A stretch of 20,471 nucleotides of DNA from JAIBJP01 sp036506175 (lineage in GTDB: Bacteria; Actinomycetota; Thermoleophilia; Gaiellales; Gaiellaceae), in contig DASXSE010000092.1 of the NCBI GenBank assembly GCA_036506175.1, positions 1 to 20,471 of the forward strand. The letters are read 5' to 3'. This document shows positions 1 through 8,134 of this stretch, in pieces. The notes below the pieces were generated by a model. It saw nothing but the letters and a program-made list of their open reading frames with translations, was not told the DNA's origin and made no database searches. The stretch's first letter is position 1; the number at the start of each line of letters is the position of its first letter. The position numbers and the translations under genes are program-made.

Positions 1-797
1 GGCGCGATCAGCTCGAGGTTGTTCCCGAACTGGCGCAGCTGCGAGAAGATCGCCACCGTCAGCGGCTGCGTGTCGCGCGCGAGGGAGAGCGCGACCAGCA
101 GGTCGTTCCACGTCCAGAGGAACTGGAAGATGCCCAGGGACGCGATCGCCGGCAACCCGAGCGGCAGGATCAGACGCACGAAGATGCGCAGCTCGGAGGC
201 CCCGTCGATGCGGGCAGCCTCGAGCAGCTCCTTCGGTATTCCTATGAAGAAGTTGCGCAGGAGGAAAATGGCGAACGGCAACCCGAAAGCCGTGTGGAAG
301 AGGATCAGGCTGAGTACGGTGTCGAAGATCCCAAAGTCGCTGTAGAGCTTGAACATCGGAATCAGCGCCATCTGCAGCGGAACGACCAGCAACGCGATCA
401 CGAGCACGAAGAGCCAGTCGCGCCCAGGGAAGTCGAGCCAGGCGAAGGCATAGCCTGCAGATGCCGCCACGAGGATGGGCAGAACCGTCCCGCCGATGGC
501 GATCCAGACCGTCGTGAAGAACGCCGAGTGAATGTTCGGGTCGCGCCAGATCTCCCGGTAGTTCTCGAACGTGGCCAGGCTCGGCTTGGAGAAGATCTCC
601 CACCAGCCGAGGCTGTTGATGTCGGTGGGCGAGAAGAGCGACGTGAGGAAGAGCCCGACCGTCGGCACGAGCCAGAGCACGCCGACGAACACGAGCACGA
701 AGTACACGGGCGCTTTCCCCGCCACGCGGATGATCTTCGTCGCGGCGCTCTCCTCCACGACGGGCGGGCGGCGGGCCTCTGCGGCTGCGGTCGCCAT
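1..797 (-). CDS. Carbohydrate ABC transporter permease, MalG type (partial, C-terminus outside window)
   Basis: This is one of the two membrane subunits of a sugar importer of the CUT1 class. 265 codons are visible; the 3' end lies beyond the left edge. After a short polar N-terminus there is a first membrane segment (about residues 30-50), then several more. The cytoplasmic EAA loop that docks on the ATPase is clear (EAARIDGASELRIFVRLILP, then GLP). The visible part ends inside the final extracytoplasmic segment (QFGNNLELIA). The ATG at 797-795 shares one base with the TGA of the upstream permease (TGATG), and a good Shine-Dalgarno (GGAGGGAGG) lies just upstream inside that gene. It is therefore translationally coupled as the last visible gene of the transport operon. 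The substrate cannot be read from the permease itself. Confidence 0.93.
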   Translation of the reverse strand, partial: MATAAAEARRPPVVEESAATKIIRVAGKAPVYFVLVFVGVLWLVPTVGLFLTSLFSPTDINSLGWWEIFSKPSLATFENYREIWRDPNIHSAFFTTVWIAIGGTVLPILVAASAGYAFAWLDFPGRDWLFVLVIALLVVPLQMALIPMFKLYSDFGIFDTVLSLILFHTAFGLPFAIFLLRNFFIGIPKELLEAARIDGASELRIFVRLILPLGLPAIASLGIFQFLWTWNDLLVALSLARDTQPLTVAIFSQLRQFGNNLELIA

Positions 798-2134
798 CAG
801 ACCTCCCTCCGGAAGCGGCGGATGTTGAGCGCCAGGATCGGGACCACGAGGATGAAGAGGAAGACGGCGATCGCCGAGCCGAGGCCGAAGTCGCTCACGC
901 CGCCGAAGGACGTTCGCCACATGGCGAGCGCGATCACGTTCGCGTCGTCCTGTACGGACTGGGGTGCCACGGCTATGACGATGTCGAAGACCTTGAGGAC
1001 GTTTATGAGCAGCGTGATGAAGACGACTGAGAGGACAGGCGCAAGCAACGGCACCGTCACGCGTCGGAACACCTGCCACTCGGTTGCCCCGTCGGTGCGC
1101 GCCGCCTCGAGAACGTCGCGCGGAATTGCGGCGAGCCCCGCGGCGATCACGACCATTGAAAAACCGGCCCAGATCCAGATGTAGGAGATGATCACCGCAG
1201 GGGTGATCAGCTTGGCGCTCAGCCACGAAACGCCGCCGAAGGGCTTGGCAAACGTGGAAGCGCCGATGTCGAGCTGATATTGGCCCTGGCCGACGTTCTC
1301 GAACTTGAACGAGCCGTCGTCCGCCGTCGTGCTCGAGTCCACTTTCTTGCCATTTGCGTCCTTCAGCTCGACGGTCACACCGGGAAGGCCGAGCTCACCT
1401 TGCTCGACCTGGCCGGGGGTCCCGCCGCCCGGCTTGAAGTCCCGCCAGACGACACCGTCGATTCCACCTTGAAGCGGTTCCGGCTGGGCCGCTTGCTTCG
1501 CCGATTGGGGGACCTCGGTCGAACGTATGCGTGTGAGCCCGAGCTTGGCCACGTCGCCGGGCGAAAGAGGCTGAGCGAGCTCGATGCCCCCGCCGGAGGT
1601 CGTCTTCAATGCGTCGGACGAGGGGGCGGCTTCCGAGAGCACGCCCTCCTGGGTGAACACGCCCCTCACAGCGCCGATCGCGGCGTTGATGGCACCGCGG
1701 TCCGGCTCCTGTTGGTACATGATCCGCCAGGTCACACCTGCGGCGAACGCTGATACCGCGAGCGGCATGAAGACGACGGTCTTGAACGCGACCGACCAGC
1801 GGATGCGTTCGGTGAGGACCGCGAACATGAGCCCGATCGCGGTGACCAACGCCGGGACGACCGCGACCCAGATCGCGTTGTTCTTGATGGCCGTCTTCAG
1901 GTTCTCGCTCGTGAAGAGCGCCTTGTAGTTGTCGATCCCGACGAACTCGCTGAAGCCCTCCCGGCCGAAGAAGCTCCGGGCGATGGTGTAGATCGCGGGA
2001 TAGATGATCCAGACGATCAGGAAGAAGGCCGCCGGCGCCAGAAACGCCGCGGCAACTCCGTACTTGCGCCAGTCTCGAGCGGCAGGCGGAGCCTCCCGAA
2101 CGGGAGGCTCCGCCGTGATGCTGGCGCCGCTCAC
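797..2134 (-). CDS. Carbohydrate ABC transporter permease, MalF type, with inserted SdrD/Cna-B-like domain
   Basis: This 445-aa subunit is much longer than the roughly 300 aa usual for six-helix CUT1 permeases. Membrane segments lie near residues 26-48, 88-107, 117-137, 310-335, 362-382 and 415-437. The EAA loop is at 342-365 (VLEAARTDGATEWQVFRRVT). The extra length is an extracytoplasmic loop at about 140-305. Its second half (about 224-294) reads like an SdrD B-like/Cna-B repeat: GIDGVVWRDF, then GELGLPGVTVELKD, NGKKV, TTADDGSFKFENVGQGQYQL. The GTG start at 2134 has no clear Shine-Dalgarno and begins 6 nt after the stop of the binding-protein gene. A strong hairpin (2085-2114) overlaps codons 7 to 17. 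Permease identity is secure. The role of the insert, perhaps docking of the binding protein, is inference. Confidence 0.93.
   Translation of the reverse strand: MSGASITAEPPVREAPPAARDWRKYGVAAAFLAPAAFFLIVWIIYPAIYTIARSFFGREGFSEFVGIDNYKALFTSENLKTAIKNNAIWVAVVPALVTAIGLMFAVLTERIRWSVAFKTVVFMPLAVSAFAAGVTWRIMYQQEPDRGAINAAIGAVRGVFTQEGVLSEAAPSSDALKTTSGGGIELAQPLSPGDVAKLGLTRIRSTEVPQSAKQAAQPEPLQGGIDGVVWRDFKPGGGTPGQVEQGELGLPGVTVELKDANGKKVDSSTTADDGSFKFENVGQGQYQLDIGASTFAKPFGGVSWLSAKLITPAVIISYIWIWAGFSMVVIAAGLAAIPRDVLEAARTDGATEWQVFRRVTVPLLAPVLSVVFITLLINVLKVFDIVIAVAPQSVQDDANVIALAMWRTSFGGVSDFGLGSAIAVFLFILVVPILALNIRRFRREV
2085..2114 (-). promoter_or_regulatory. 14-bp perfect inverted repeat at the 5' end of the MalF-type permease gene
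   Basis: Two 14-base arms (2085-2098 GGCGGAGCCTCCCG and 2101-2114 CGGGAGGCTCCGCC) are perfect reverse complements separated by two bases. In the mRNA this would form a very stable GC-rich hairpin starting about 20 nt inside the permease coding region and about 26 nt after the binding-protein stop codon. No U-tract follows, so it is not a standard intrinsic terminator. Hairpins between binding-protein and permease genes are known to protect the upstream message and lower downstream expression; that role here is inference. Confidence 0.7.
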
Positions 2135-2140
2135 GCGCGT

Positions 2141-3466
2141 CTAACCGCTCTTGTAGGCCTTCGCGGCCGCGTCCTCCAGCTTCTGCGCGATCCCGTCGAC
2201 GTCGCTCGGGTTGCTCAAGAAGTCCTGGAAGAGCTTGAACTCACCCTGGCCGACGGTGCCGCCGAACGCGGAGGGCTGCAAGTCGGAGAGGTCGAAGCGG
2301 AAGTTCTCCGCATTCGCCAGAGCCGTCGCGGTCGCCCGCAGGAGCGGATCCTGGTAGGCGGACTCGGGCACGCCCTTGTTGGGCGAGGCGAAGCCACCGC
2401 GCTTGACCCAGATCTCCGCCGCCTCCGGCGTGGCCAGGTACTCGACGAGCGCCCGCGCCGCGGGACTGTCCTTGAACATGACGACCTGGTCGCCGCCGCC
2501 CACCACGGACGGAGGCGAGTCGTTGATGGACGGGAAGTCGAACACGTTGAAACCGGACTCAGGCTTGGCCTTCGTCGAGTTCAGGATCTCGCCCTCGACG
2601 AAGTCGGCCTCGAGCACCATCGCCGCCTTCGGCGGGTCAGCGAACGCGTTTGTTACCGACGTCGGGAAGTCGGTCTGCAGCGCTCCTTGCTTCCCACCGT
2701 TGATGTTGTCCGTGTCGCTGAAGATCTTCGCCATCTCCGTGAGCGCGTCCTTCACGGACTGGTCCGTCCAGGGGATCTCATGCTTGGCGAGCTGGTCGTA
2801 CTTGTCCGGCCCCGCCGTGCGCAGGTAGATGTTCTCGAACAGGTCGGTGAGCGTCCATCCGTCCGAGCCGCCGATCGAGTAGGCCGGCACACCGGACGCC
2901 TTGATCGTCTGGGCCGCCTGCAGGAAGTCGTCCCAGGTCTTCGGCGCCTCGACGCCCGCGTCCTGGAAGACCGGGACGTTGTACCAGACGGTCGATTTGT
3001 TGGCGCCCTTGAAGAGGAAGCTGTAGAGCTTGCCGTTGATTGTGCCGAGATCGACCGCGGACTGGCTGTAGTTCTGGGTGATCGTGTCCTTGGCGAAGTC
3101 GATCGGCTGGATCTTCCCGCTGTCCGCGTACTCCTTGATCGTTCCCGGCTGGGCGATCGTCGCCAGGTCGGGGGGATTGCCGCCCTGAACGGCCGTCGCG
3201 AGGACGGTGACGATGTTGTCGCCCGCGGGGTTGTACTTGACGCTGATGTCCGGGCACTTCTGCTTGAACCCGTCGAGGACGGCCTGGATCGACTTCTGCT
3301 CCGTCGCCACCCAGATGCCCATGAGGGAAATGGAGCCGGAACCGCACTCGGTCCCGCCGCCAGTCGTGCCCTGCGCTCCGGTGGACCCACCTCCGCCGCC
3401 GCCGCACGCCGCGGCCAGGAACGTCACTACCGCCAAGTAACCGAGTAGCAAGAGCCGACGCTTCAT
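2141..3466 (-). CDS. Extracellular sugar-binding lipoprotein of the ABC importer
   Basis: This is the extracytoplasmic solute-binding protein (family 1) that captures the sugar and delivers it to the permeases. A lipoprotein signal peptide is clear: MKRR, a hydrophobic stretch, then the lipobox LAAAC with Cys21 as the lipidated residue, followed by a Gly/Ser/Thr-rich linker. The mature protein starts GSISLMGIWVATEQKSIQAV. Segments such as LFENIYLRTAGPDKYDQLA and HEIPWTDQSVKDAL recall alpha-glucoside binding proteins of the AglE type, so an alpha-glucoside is a reasonable but unproven ligand. I chose the ATG at 3466, which has AAGGGAG four to eight nt upstream; an in-frame GTG directly before it (3469) is possible. 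The ATG shares one base with the stop of the ATPase gene (TGATG). Confidence 0.94.
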   Translation of the reverse strand: MKRRLLLLGYLAVVTFLAAACGGGGGGSTGAQGTTGGGTECGSGSISLMGIWVATEQKSIQAVLDGFKQKCPDISVKYNPAGDNIVTVLATAVQGGNPPDLATIAQPGTIKEYADSGKIQPIDFAKDTITQNYSQSAVDLGTINGKLYSFLFKGANKSTVWYNVPVFQDAGVEAPKTWDDFLQAAQTIKASGVPAYSIGGSDGWTLTDLFENIYLRTAGPDKYDQLAKHEIPWTDQSVKDALTEMAKIFSDTDNINGGKQGALQTDFPTSVTNAFADPPKAAMVLEADFVEGEILNSTKAKPESGFNVFDFPSINDSPPSVVGGGDQVVMFKDSPAARALVEYLATPEAAEIWVKRGGFASPNKGVPESAYQDPLLRATATALANAENFRFDLSDLQPSAFGGTVGQGEFKLFQDFLSNPSDVDGIAQKLEDAAAKAYKSG

Positions 3467-4695
3467 CACGCTCCCTTCTCTTTTGTGTCGCCGTAGATGC
3501 CGAGGCCCGTTTCCGGGTCGAAGAAATGGAGGGAGCGCGTGTCGACGGCGACCTCGACGACCTCCCCTTGCTTCACCTGCGAACGGGCGTTGAAGCGCCC
3601 GACCATAGTCGTGTGCTGCTTCGTACCTGCGGCCGCCTCCTGGACGGCGCGCTCGTCACCGACGTCTGCCGCCAGCTCTTTCACATCCTCCGTGAGAGCC
3701 GGCGGCGCATCGACCGTGAAGTGGGCCATGATCTCCGACCCGAGCGCCTCCGTGAGCTCCACCTCGCCTTTGATGTGGTGGTCGGGTGGAATGTCCCGGG
3801 CGAGCGCCGCGTCTTCCAGCTCCTCGGGGCGGATGCCGAGGATGATCTTCTTTCCTTCGTAGGCCTTGATCCCCGGCCTCGCATTGACGATGTCGTCGCC
3901 CAGCGTCAGCTTCTGATCGCCCATCTGGACGGCGAAGCCGCCGTTCGAGCGCGCGAGCGTCGCTTCGAGCATGTTCATCGCCGGACTGCCGATGAACCCG
4001 CCAACGAAGAGGTTGACAGGCTGCTCGTAGAGCTCCTGTGGCGGAGCGACCTGCTGCAGCTCGCCCTTGCGCATGACAGCCACGCGGTCGCCCATCGTCA
4101 TTGCCTCGATCTGGTCGTGCGTGACGTAGATCGTGGTCGTGCCGAGGTCGTTCTGGATCTTCGCGATCTCTGCGCGGACCTGGACGCGTAGTTTGGCGTC
4201 GAGGTTCGAGAGTGGCTCGTCCATGAGGAAGGCCTGCGGCTGGCGCACGATTGCGCGCGCCATCGCCACACGCTGACGCTGACCGCCGGAGAGCGCGCGC
4301 GGCTTCCGCTTCAGGAGCTGCTCGAGCCCCAGAATTCTCGCGGCGTCCTGGACGCGGCGCTCGATCTCGTCCTTCTTCTCGCCTTTCAGCTTGAGACCGA
4401 AGGCGATGTTGTCGTAGACCGAGAGATGCGGGTAGAGCGCGTAGCTCTGGAAGACCATCGCGATGTCGCGATCGCGCGGCGGCACGTGGTTGACGACCCG
4501 CTCGCCGATCCGCAGCACGCCCTCCGAGATGTCCTCCAGGCCCGCGACCATGCGGAGTGCGGTCGTCTTCCCGCAGCCGGAAGGGCCAACGAGGACCATG
4601 AACTCGCCGTCCTCGATGTCGAGATCCATGTCCGAGACCGCGCGAGTGCCGTCGGGATAGATCTTGCTGACTGAATCGAAGCTGACGCCGGCCAC
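3466..4695 (-). CDS. Sugar ABC transporter ATP-binding protein, MalK/MsmK/UgpC type
   Basis: This cytoplasmic ATPase powers the importer; proteins of this type sometimes serve several sugar transporters. All ABC motifs are intact: Walker A GPSGCGKTT (37-45), Q-loop at VFQSYALYPH (81-90), signature LSGGQRQRVAMARAIV (135-150), Walker B AFLMDEPLSNLDAKLR (155-170) and H-loop THDQIEAMT (192-200). The C-terminal half holds the OB-fold/TOBE regulatory region. At 409 aa it is longer than the usual 360-380, mainly through an acidic, Ala-rich stretch near 335-365 between two TOBE strands. The start is GTG at 4695, supported by GGAGGGGAGGG immediately upstream. It is the first gene of the operon and diverges from the dehydrogenase gene. 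Confidence 0.96.
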   Translation of the reverse strand: MAGVSFDSVSKIYPDGTRAVSDMDLDIEDGEFMVLVGPSGCGKTTALRMVAGLEDISEGVLRIGERVVNHVPPRDRDIAMVFQSYALYPHLSVYDNIAFGLKLKGEKKDEIERRVQDAARILGLEQLLKRKPRALSGGQRQRVAMARAIVRQPQAFLMDEPLSNLDAKLRVQVRAEIAKIQNDLGTTTIYVTHDQIEAMTMGDRVAVMRKGELQQVAPPQELYEQPVNLFVGGFIGSPAMNMLEATLARSNGGFAVQMGDQKLTLGDDIVNARPGIKAYEGKKIILGIRPEELEDAALARDIPPDHHIKGEVELTEALGSEIMAHFTVDAPPALTEDVKELAADVGDERAVQEAAAGTKQHTTMVGRFNARSQVKQGEVVEVAVDTRSLHFFDPETGLGIYGDTKEKGA

Positions 4696-4722
4696 GGTGC
4701 CCTCCCCTCCGGTTCGGGCGCG

Positions 4723-4752
4723 ACTTTACCAAGCGGTCTTATTTCGGGCCAA
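4723..4752 (-). promoter_or_regulatory. Candidate promoter of the sugar ABC operon
   Basis: On the minus strand TTGGCC (4752-4747) is followed after 18 nt by TAAAGT (4728-4723), then about 27 nt to the GTG of the ATPase gene. The hexamers are only a partial match to sigma-70-type consensus. The call rests mainly on position in the 79-bp gap between divergent genes. No clear LacI-type palindromic operator was found in the gap. Confidence 0.3.
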
Positions 4753-4759
4753 TCCGCCC

Positions 4760-4765
4760 TAGACT
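4760..4765 (+). promoter_or_regulatory. Candidate -10 box for a leaderless dehydrogenase mRNA
   Basis: TAGACT lies 9 nt before the ATG at 4775, and no Shine-Dalgarno precedes that ATG. Transcription from this box would start at or within a few bases of the start codon. No convincing -35 element was seen. Confidence 0.4.
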
Positions 4766-4774
4766 CCGGCCCCG

Positions 4775-5854
4775 ATGGAAGAGCGCACGATCGTGGTCTT
4801 GGAGGGCGACGAGACCGGGCAGGAGCTGCTCGAGGAAGCGCTGCGGATGCTAGCGCCGGACGTGGTCGGCTTCGAGCTGGAACTGCCGCGCCACGACCTC
4901 TCGCTCGACAACCGCCGAGCGACGCAGAACGAGGTCGTTCACGAGGCGGCGCGGGCTATCCGCGAGCAGGGGTTGGGATTGAAAGCAGCCACGATCACCC
5001 CTGAAGGGAAGGACGACGTAGGCAGCCCGAACCGCATCCTGCGGGAAGAGATCGGTGGGCACGTCATCGTCCGCACCGGGCGACGAATCCCCGGTGTCGT
5101 TCCGGTCGGAGGCGTGTACCACCCGATCTCGGTCGTCCGCATGGCCGTCGGGGATGCGTACGGAGCCAAGGAATGGCGCGAAGGCGAGGGCGAGGACGAG
5201 GCCGCGTTCCGGACGACGAAGATCGAGCGGCGCGTCTGTCATGCGGTCGCGGAATTCTCGTTTCGCCATGCAGAACGCACGCGCGCCAAGGTCTTCGGCG
5301 GCCCGAAGTACACAGTCAGCCCGGTCTACGAGGGGATGCTCAAGGAGGAGATGGATGCCGCTGCGACGCGCCATCCCGATGTCCCGTACGAGCCGCAGTT
5401 GATCGACGCTACCTTCGCGCTTCTGATCAGCGCTGCGGGCGACCCGCTCGTCATCCCCGCCCTGAACCGGGACGGGGACATCCTCTCCGACCTCGTGCTC
5501 CCCCTTTTCGGCTCGATCGCCGGCTCCGAGTCGCTGCTCGTCGCGTTCAACGAGGACTACACCCCGCGGGCGCTCATGGCCGAGGCCGCCCACGGGACGG
5601 CGCCCGCCCTCCAGGGAAAGAACGTCGCGAACCCGATGGCGATGATCCTCGCCGCCGCAGCCCTCCTCAGCCACATGGACGACCAGGCGGCGCGCGCTGG
5701 CGGCCGGGCGATTCGCGAGGCCTCGCTGGAGGCCGTGTCCGCCGGAACGCGGACCGCGGACCTCGGCGGGCACGCCTCCACCACCGAGTTCACGGACGAC
5801 GTCATCGCGCGGGTGAGGTCAAAGCTCGACGTCTGGGCGACGCTCGGCGAGTGA
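4775..5854 (+). CDS. Isocitrate dehydrogenase-like beta-decarboxylating dehydrogenase (divergent type II)
   Basis: This cytoplasmic enzyme of 359 aa belongs to the isocitrate/isopropylmalate dehydrogenase superfamily. Collinear matches to eukaryotic-type (type II) NADP isocitrate dehydrogenase are visible. They are DLSLDNRRAT (41-50), AATITPEGK (71-79), SPNRILREEIGG (84-95), R122 with GDAYGAKEW (126-134), GPKYTVSPVYEGMLKEEM (176-193), LIDATFALL (209-217), NRDGDILSD (231-239) and AAHGTAPALQGKNVANP (271-287). Residues matching human IDH1 S94, N96, R100, R132, Y139, K212, D252, D275 and D279 are all present. The region between Y129 and K178 is about 24 residues shorter than in IDH1. The positions that hold the NADP 2'-phosphate (R314/H315) are Ala/Leu here. 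Decarboxylating dehydrogenase activity is likely; substrate and cofactor are open. The ATG lacks a Shine-Dalgarno. Confidence 0.85.
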   Translation: MEERTIVVLEGDETGQELLEEALRMLAPDVVGFELELPRHDLSLDNRRATQNEVVHEAARAIREQGLGLKAATITPEGKDDVGSPNRILREEIGGHVIVRTGRRIPGVVPVGGVYHPISVVRMAVGDAYGAKEWREGEGEDEAAFRTTKIERRVCHAVAEFSFRHAERTRAKVFGGPKYTVSPVYEGMLKEEMDAAATRHPDVPYEPQLIDATFALLISAAGDPLVIPALNRDGDILSDLVLPLFGSIAGSESLLVAFNEDYTPRALMAEAAHGTAPALQGKNVANPMAMILAAAALLSHMDDQAARAGGRAIREASLEAVSAGTRTADLGGHASTTEFTDDVIARVRSKLDVWATLGE

Positions 5855-5906
5855 TTCAGCAACGCATCCGCGTTCAGAGTGACGCGCGGTCAACGGTGAG
5901 CGAAAT

Positions 5907-7166
5907 TTGAGCCGTTCGAGTACGCGCCTAAGGGTGCGGGCATACCTAAAGAGCATCGACCCGCGGCTTCCCGCGTCCGTCTGGACGATGGAGGCGGGAG
6001 GCCTCGTCAACGCGTTCGGAACCGGGATCACCTACCCGTTCGTCGTCATCTACCTGCACAACGTGCGTGACTTCTCGCTGGGCACAGCCGGACTCGTCCT
6101 CGCCACGAACGGCGCGATGAGCTTCGCAGCCAGCCCCGTCGCGGGCACCCTCTCGGACAAGATCGGCGGTCGGCTCACCCTCGCGGGCTCGCTCGTGCTC
6201 ATGGCGATCGGGATCGGGTCGTTCCCGCTCGTCCACGAGCCGTGGCAGGCGTTCCTGGCTATGGCTGTCGTGGGAGTCGGGAACGGCGGCTTCTGGCCGA
6301 GCCAGTCGACCATGCTCGTTGGGCTCGCGCCCGAGGCCCGCCGGCACGCCGCGTACGCGCTCCAGCGTGTTTCCCGCAACCTCGGCATCGGGCTCGGTGG
6401 GCTGGTCGGCGGGCTGATCGCGACAACCGCTCACCCGACGAGCTTCACTGTCCTCTTCCTCATCGACGCGGCCAGCTTCCTCGCGTTCGTCGCGGTCCTC
6501 CCTTTCATTCCTGACCCGGAGCTTCCGCCGGAGGAAGAGGGCGCGCGCCCGGGCCGTTACCGGGACGTCCTGCGCGACCGGCTTCTGCTCGGCATCGTCG
6601 GGCTGAACGTCGTCTTCGTCTCGGCCGGCTACGCGCAGATCGAGCTCATGCCGGTGTTCGCGAAGAACGAGGCCGGGGTGACCGAACGCGAGATCGGGTT
6701 CATCTTCCTCGTCAACACCCTCGTCATCGCGCTGGCGCAGCTTCCGATCGCCCGCGCGCTCGAAGGCCGGCGCCGCATGCCGGCGCTCGCGCTCATGACG
6801 GTCTTGTGGGCGACCTCGTGGCTGATCGTGCTCGTGGCGGGCGCGGCCTTCGAGGCGATGGCCGCGGCGTTGATCCTCGCTGCCGCGGGGGTCGTGTTCG
6901 GCCTTGGCGAGTGCTTCCAGGGGCCGACGCAAGGCGCGCTCGTCGCCGATCTGGCTCCGCCCCGGCTCCGGGGCCGCTACATGGCCCTCTCGACGATCTC
7001 GTGGGAAATCGGCTTCGTCGTCGGGCCGGCGATCGGCGGCTTCGTCCTCCAGCGCGAGCCGCTCGCGCTCTGGCCGCTCGCGGCGTTCGTCTGCCTCCTC
7101 GCGGGCGCGGGCGCCCTCGCGCTCGAGCGCGAGATCCCGCCGCAGCTTCGCCTAACGCCGGCCTAG
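5907..7166 (+). CDS. Major facilitator superfamily transporter
   Basis: This 419-aa inner-membrane protein has about 12 hydrophobic segments and the MFS loop 2-3 signature GTLSDKIGGRLTLAGS, repeated in weaker form in the second half (ARALEGRRRMPALAL). The pattern resembles proton-driven drug or metabolite exporters (DHA1-like), but the substrate cannot be inferred. The best start is TTG at 5907: GGTGAG lies about 6 nt upstream. A GTG nine codons later (5934) lacks a ribosome site. The gene follows the dehydrogenase by 52 nt on the same strand, and no terminator separates them. Its TAG stop overlaps, on the palindrome CTAG, the TAG stop of the convergent phosphotransferase gene. Confidence 0.88.
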   Translation: MSRSSTRLRVRAYLKSIDPRLPASVWTMEAGGLVNAFGTGITYPFVVIYLHNVRDFSLGTAGLVLATNGAMSFAASPVAGTLSDKIGGRLTLAGSLVLMAIGIGSFPLVHEPWQAFLAMAVVGVGNGGFWPSQSTMLVGLAPEARRHAAYALQRVSRNLGIGLGGLVGGLIATTAHPTSFTVLFLIDAASFLAFVAVLPFIPDPELPPEEEGARPGRYRDVLRDRLLLGIVGLNVVFVSAGYAQIELMPVFAKNEAGVTEREIGFIFLVNTLVIALAQLPIARALEGRRRMPALALMTVLWATSWLIVLVAGAAFEAMAAALILAAAGVVFGLGECFQGPTQGALVADLAPPRLRGRYMALSTISWEIGFVVGPAIGGFVLQREPLALWPLAAFVCLLAGAGALALEREIPPQLRLTPA

Positions 7167-8134
7167 GCGTACATCCGCAGCAGCATGCGCATGCGCTCGG
7201 GGACCGCTTCGAGGTCCTCCTCGGGCAGCGGTGGCCTCAGCGCGTTGACGATCCGGACCCATGTGAGCCCGCGGCAGAGGACACCCAGGCGGTTCGCGAC
7301 CACGAATGCCTCCTCCAACCGCGTCCGGGCGGCGAAACGGCTCCAGGGCTCGAGGTAGGCGTCACGGAAGCGTTCGAGCTCGGGCGCGTCCTGCGCGACA
7401 TCGAGGCGGTGGGCCAGGACCGCCAGCGTGACCGTGAGGGTGAAGAACGGGTGCGAGAGGCAGGCGTCACCCCAGTCGAAGAAGACGTAGCGACCGTCGC
7501 GCACGAATACCTGGCCGTCGTGGAGATCGTCGTGCTGGATGGTCTCCGGCAGGCCGAAGGAGGCAAGCTCGGAGCATTCGTCGCGGATCCGCGGGCTGAG
7601 CGCACGGAGGCGCCCCACCTCCTCGTCGGTGACGAAGCGCAACGACTCGCGGTCGTCGAGCAGCTGCTCGAACTGCTCCGGCAAGACGGTCAGCCGGCGG
7701 TCGGGCGCGCCGGCCGCGAGCAGAGCCTCTGGTTCGTCCGCGACGTCGATCTGCAGCTCCGCATAACGGGGCAGGATGTCGATCCACACGCCATGGTCGG
7801 TCCCGTCGGCGACGCCGCGAAGGAGCGTCCCGCCGTCGGTCTGCAGCATCCAGCCGCGGTCGACATCGACGGCGAGCAGCGTCGGCACGAGGTCCGGGCG
7901 CCGGCGGGCGAGGATCTGGATGACGCCGCCTTCGAACGCCTGCGCGGCGTTTCCCGCCTTGAACCAGACTGGACCCTCGTTCGTCGGGATGCAGATGACT
8001 GTCGACCACGGACGCACGTGTGGCTGCGTGAACTCGCCCGTCCGCTCGAGGCCCGCCCGCTCGAGCTGCGCCTGAATCCAGTCCGAGACCTCCGCCAGCC
8101 AGAGCGGCTCGGTCCAGTCAGCGGAGCTACTCAG
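7163..8134 (-). CDS. Aminoglycoside/choline-kinase-like phosphotransferase (APH family), non-canonical start
   Basis: This is a cytoplasmic kinase-fold phosphotransferase of about 323 aa. The catalytic loop is HDDLHDGQVFV (201-211, a variant of HGDxHxxN with Gln for Asn), followed by the metal-binding FFDWGDACLSHPF (218-230). VWFKA (about 56-60) gives the N-lobe lysine. The first canonical start is GTG 8017, but the frame is open and protein-like for 39 codons before it (SADWTEPLWLAEVSDWIQAQ, then LERAGLERTGEFTQPHV). An in-frame TAG lies at 8146-8144. Between the two there is no ATG, GTG or TTG; CTG at 8134 fits best. It overlaps the ferredoxin stop by 8 nt (CTGAGTAG), which suggests translational coupling. 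ATC at 8143 is the alternative. The substrate is unknown; antibiotic resistance should not be assumed. Confidence 0.85.
   Translation of the reverse strand: MSSSADWTEPLWLAEVSDWIQAQLERAGLERTGEFTQPHVRPWSTVICIPTNEGPVWFKAGNAAQAFEGGVIQILARRRPDLVPTLLAVDVDRGWMLQTDGGTLLRGVADGTDHGVWIDILPRYAELQIDVADEPEALLAAGAPDRRLTVLPEQFEQLLDDRESLRFVTDEEVGRLRALSPRIRDECSELASFGLPETIQHDDLHDGQVFVRDGRYVFFDWGDACLSHPFFTLTVTLAVLAHRLDVAQDAPELERFRDAYLEPWSRFAARTRLEEAFVVANRLGVLCRGLTWVRIVNALRPPLPEEDLEAVPERMRMLLRMYA

Noticed and set aside
138..305. Equating the permease insert with the P2 loop of E. coli MalF (residue numbers of the permease)
   Set aside because: P2 lies between the first and second core helices, while this insert follows the third core helix, so they are not positionally equivalent.
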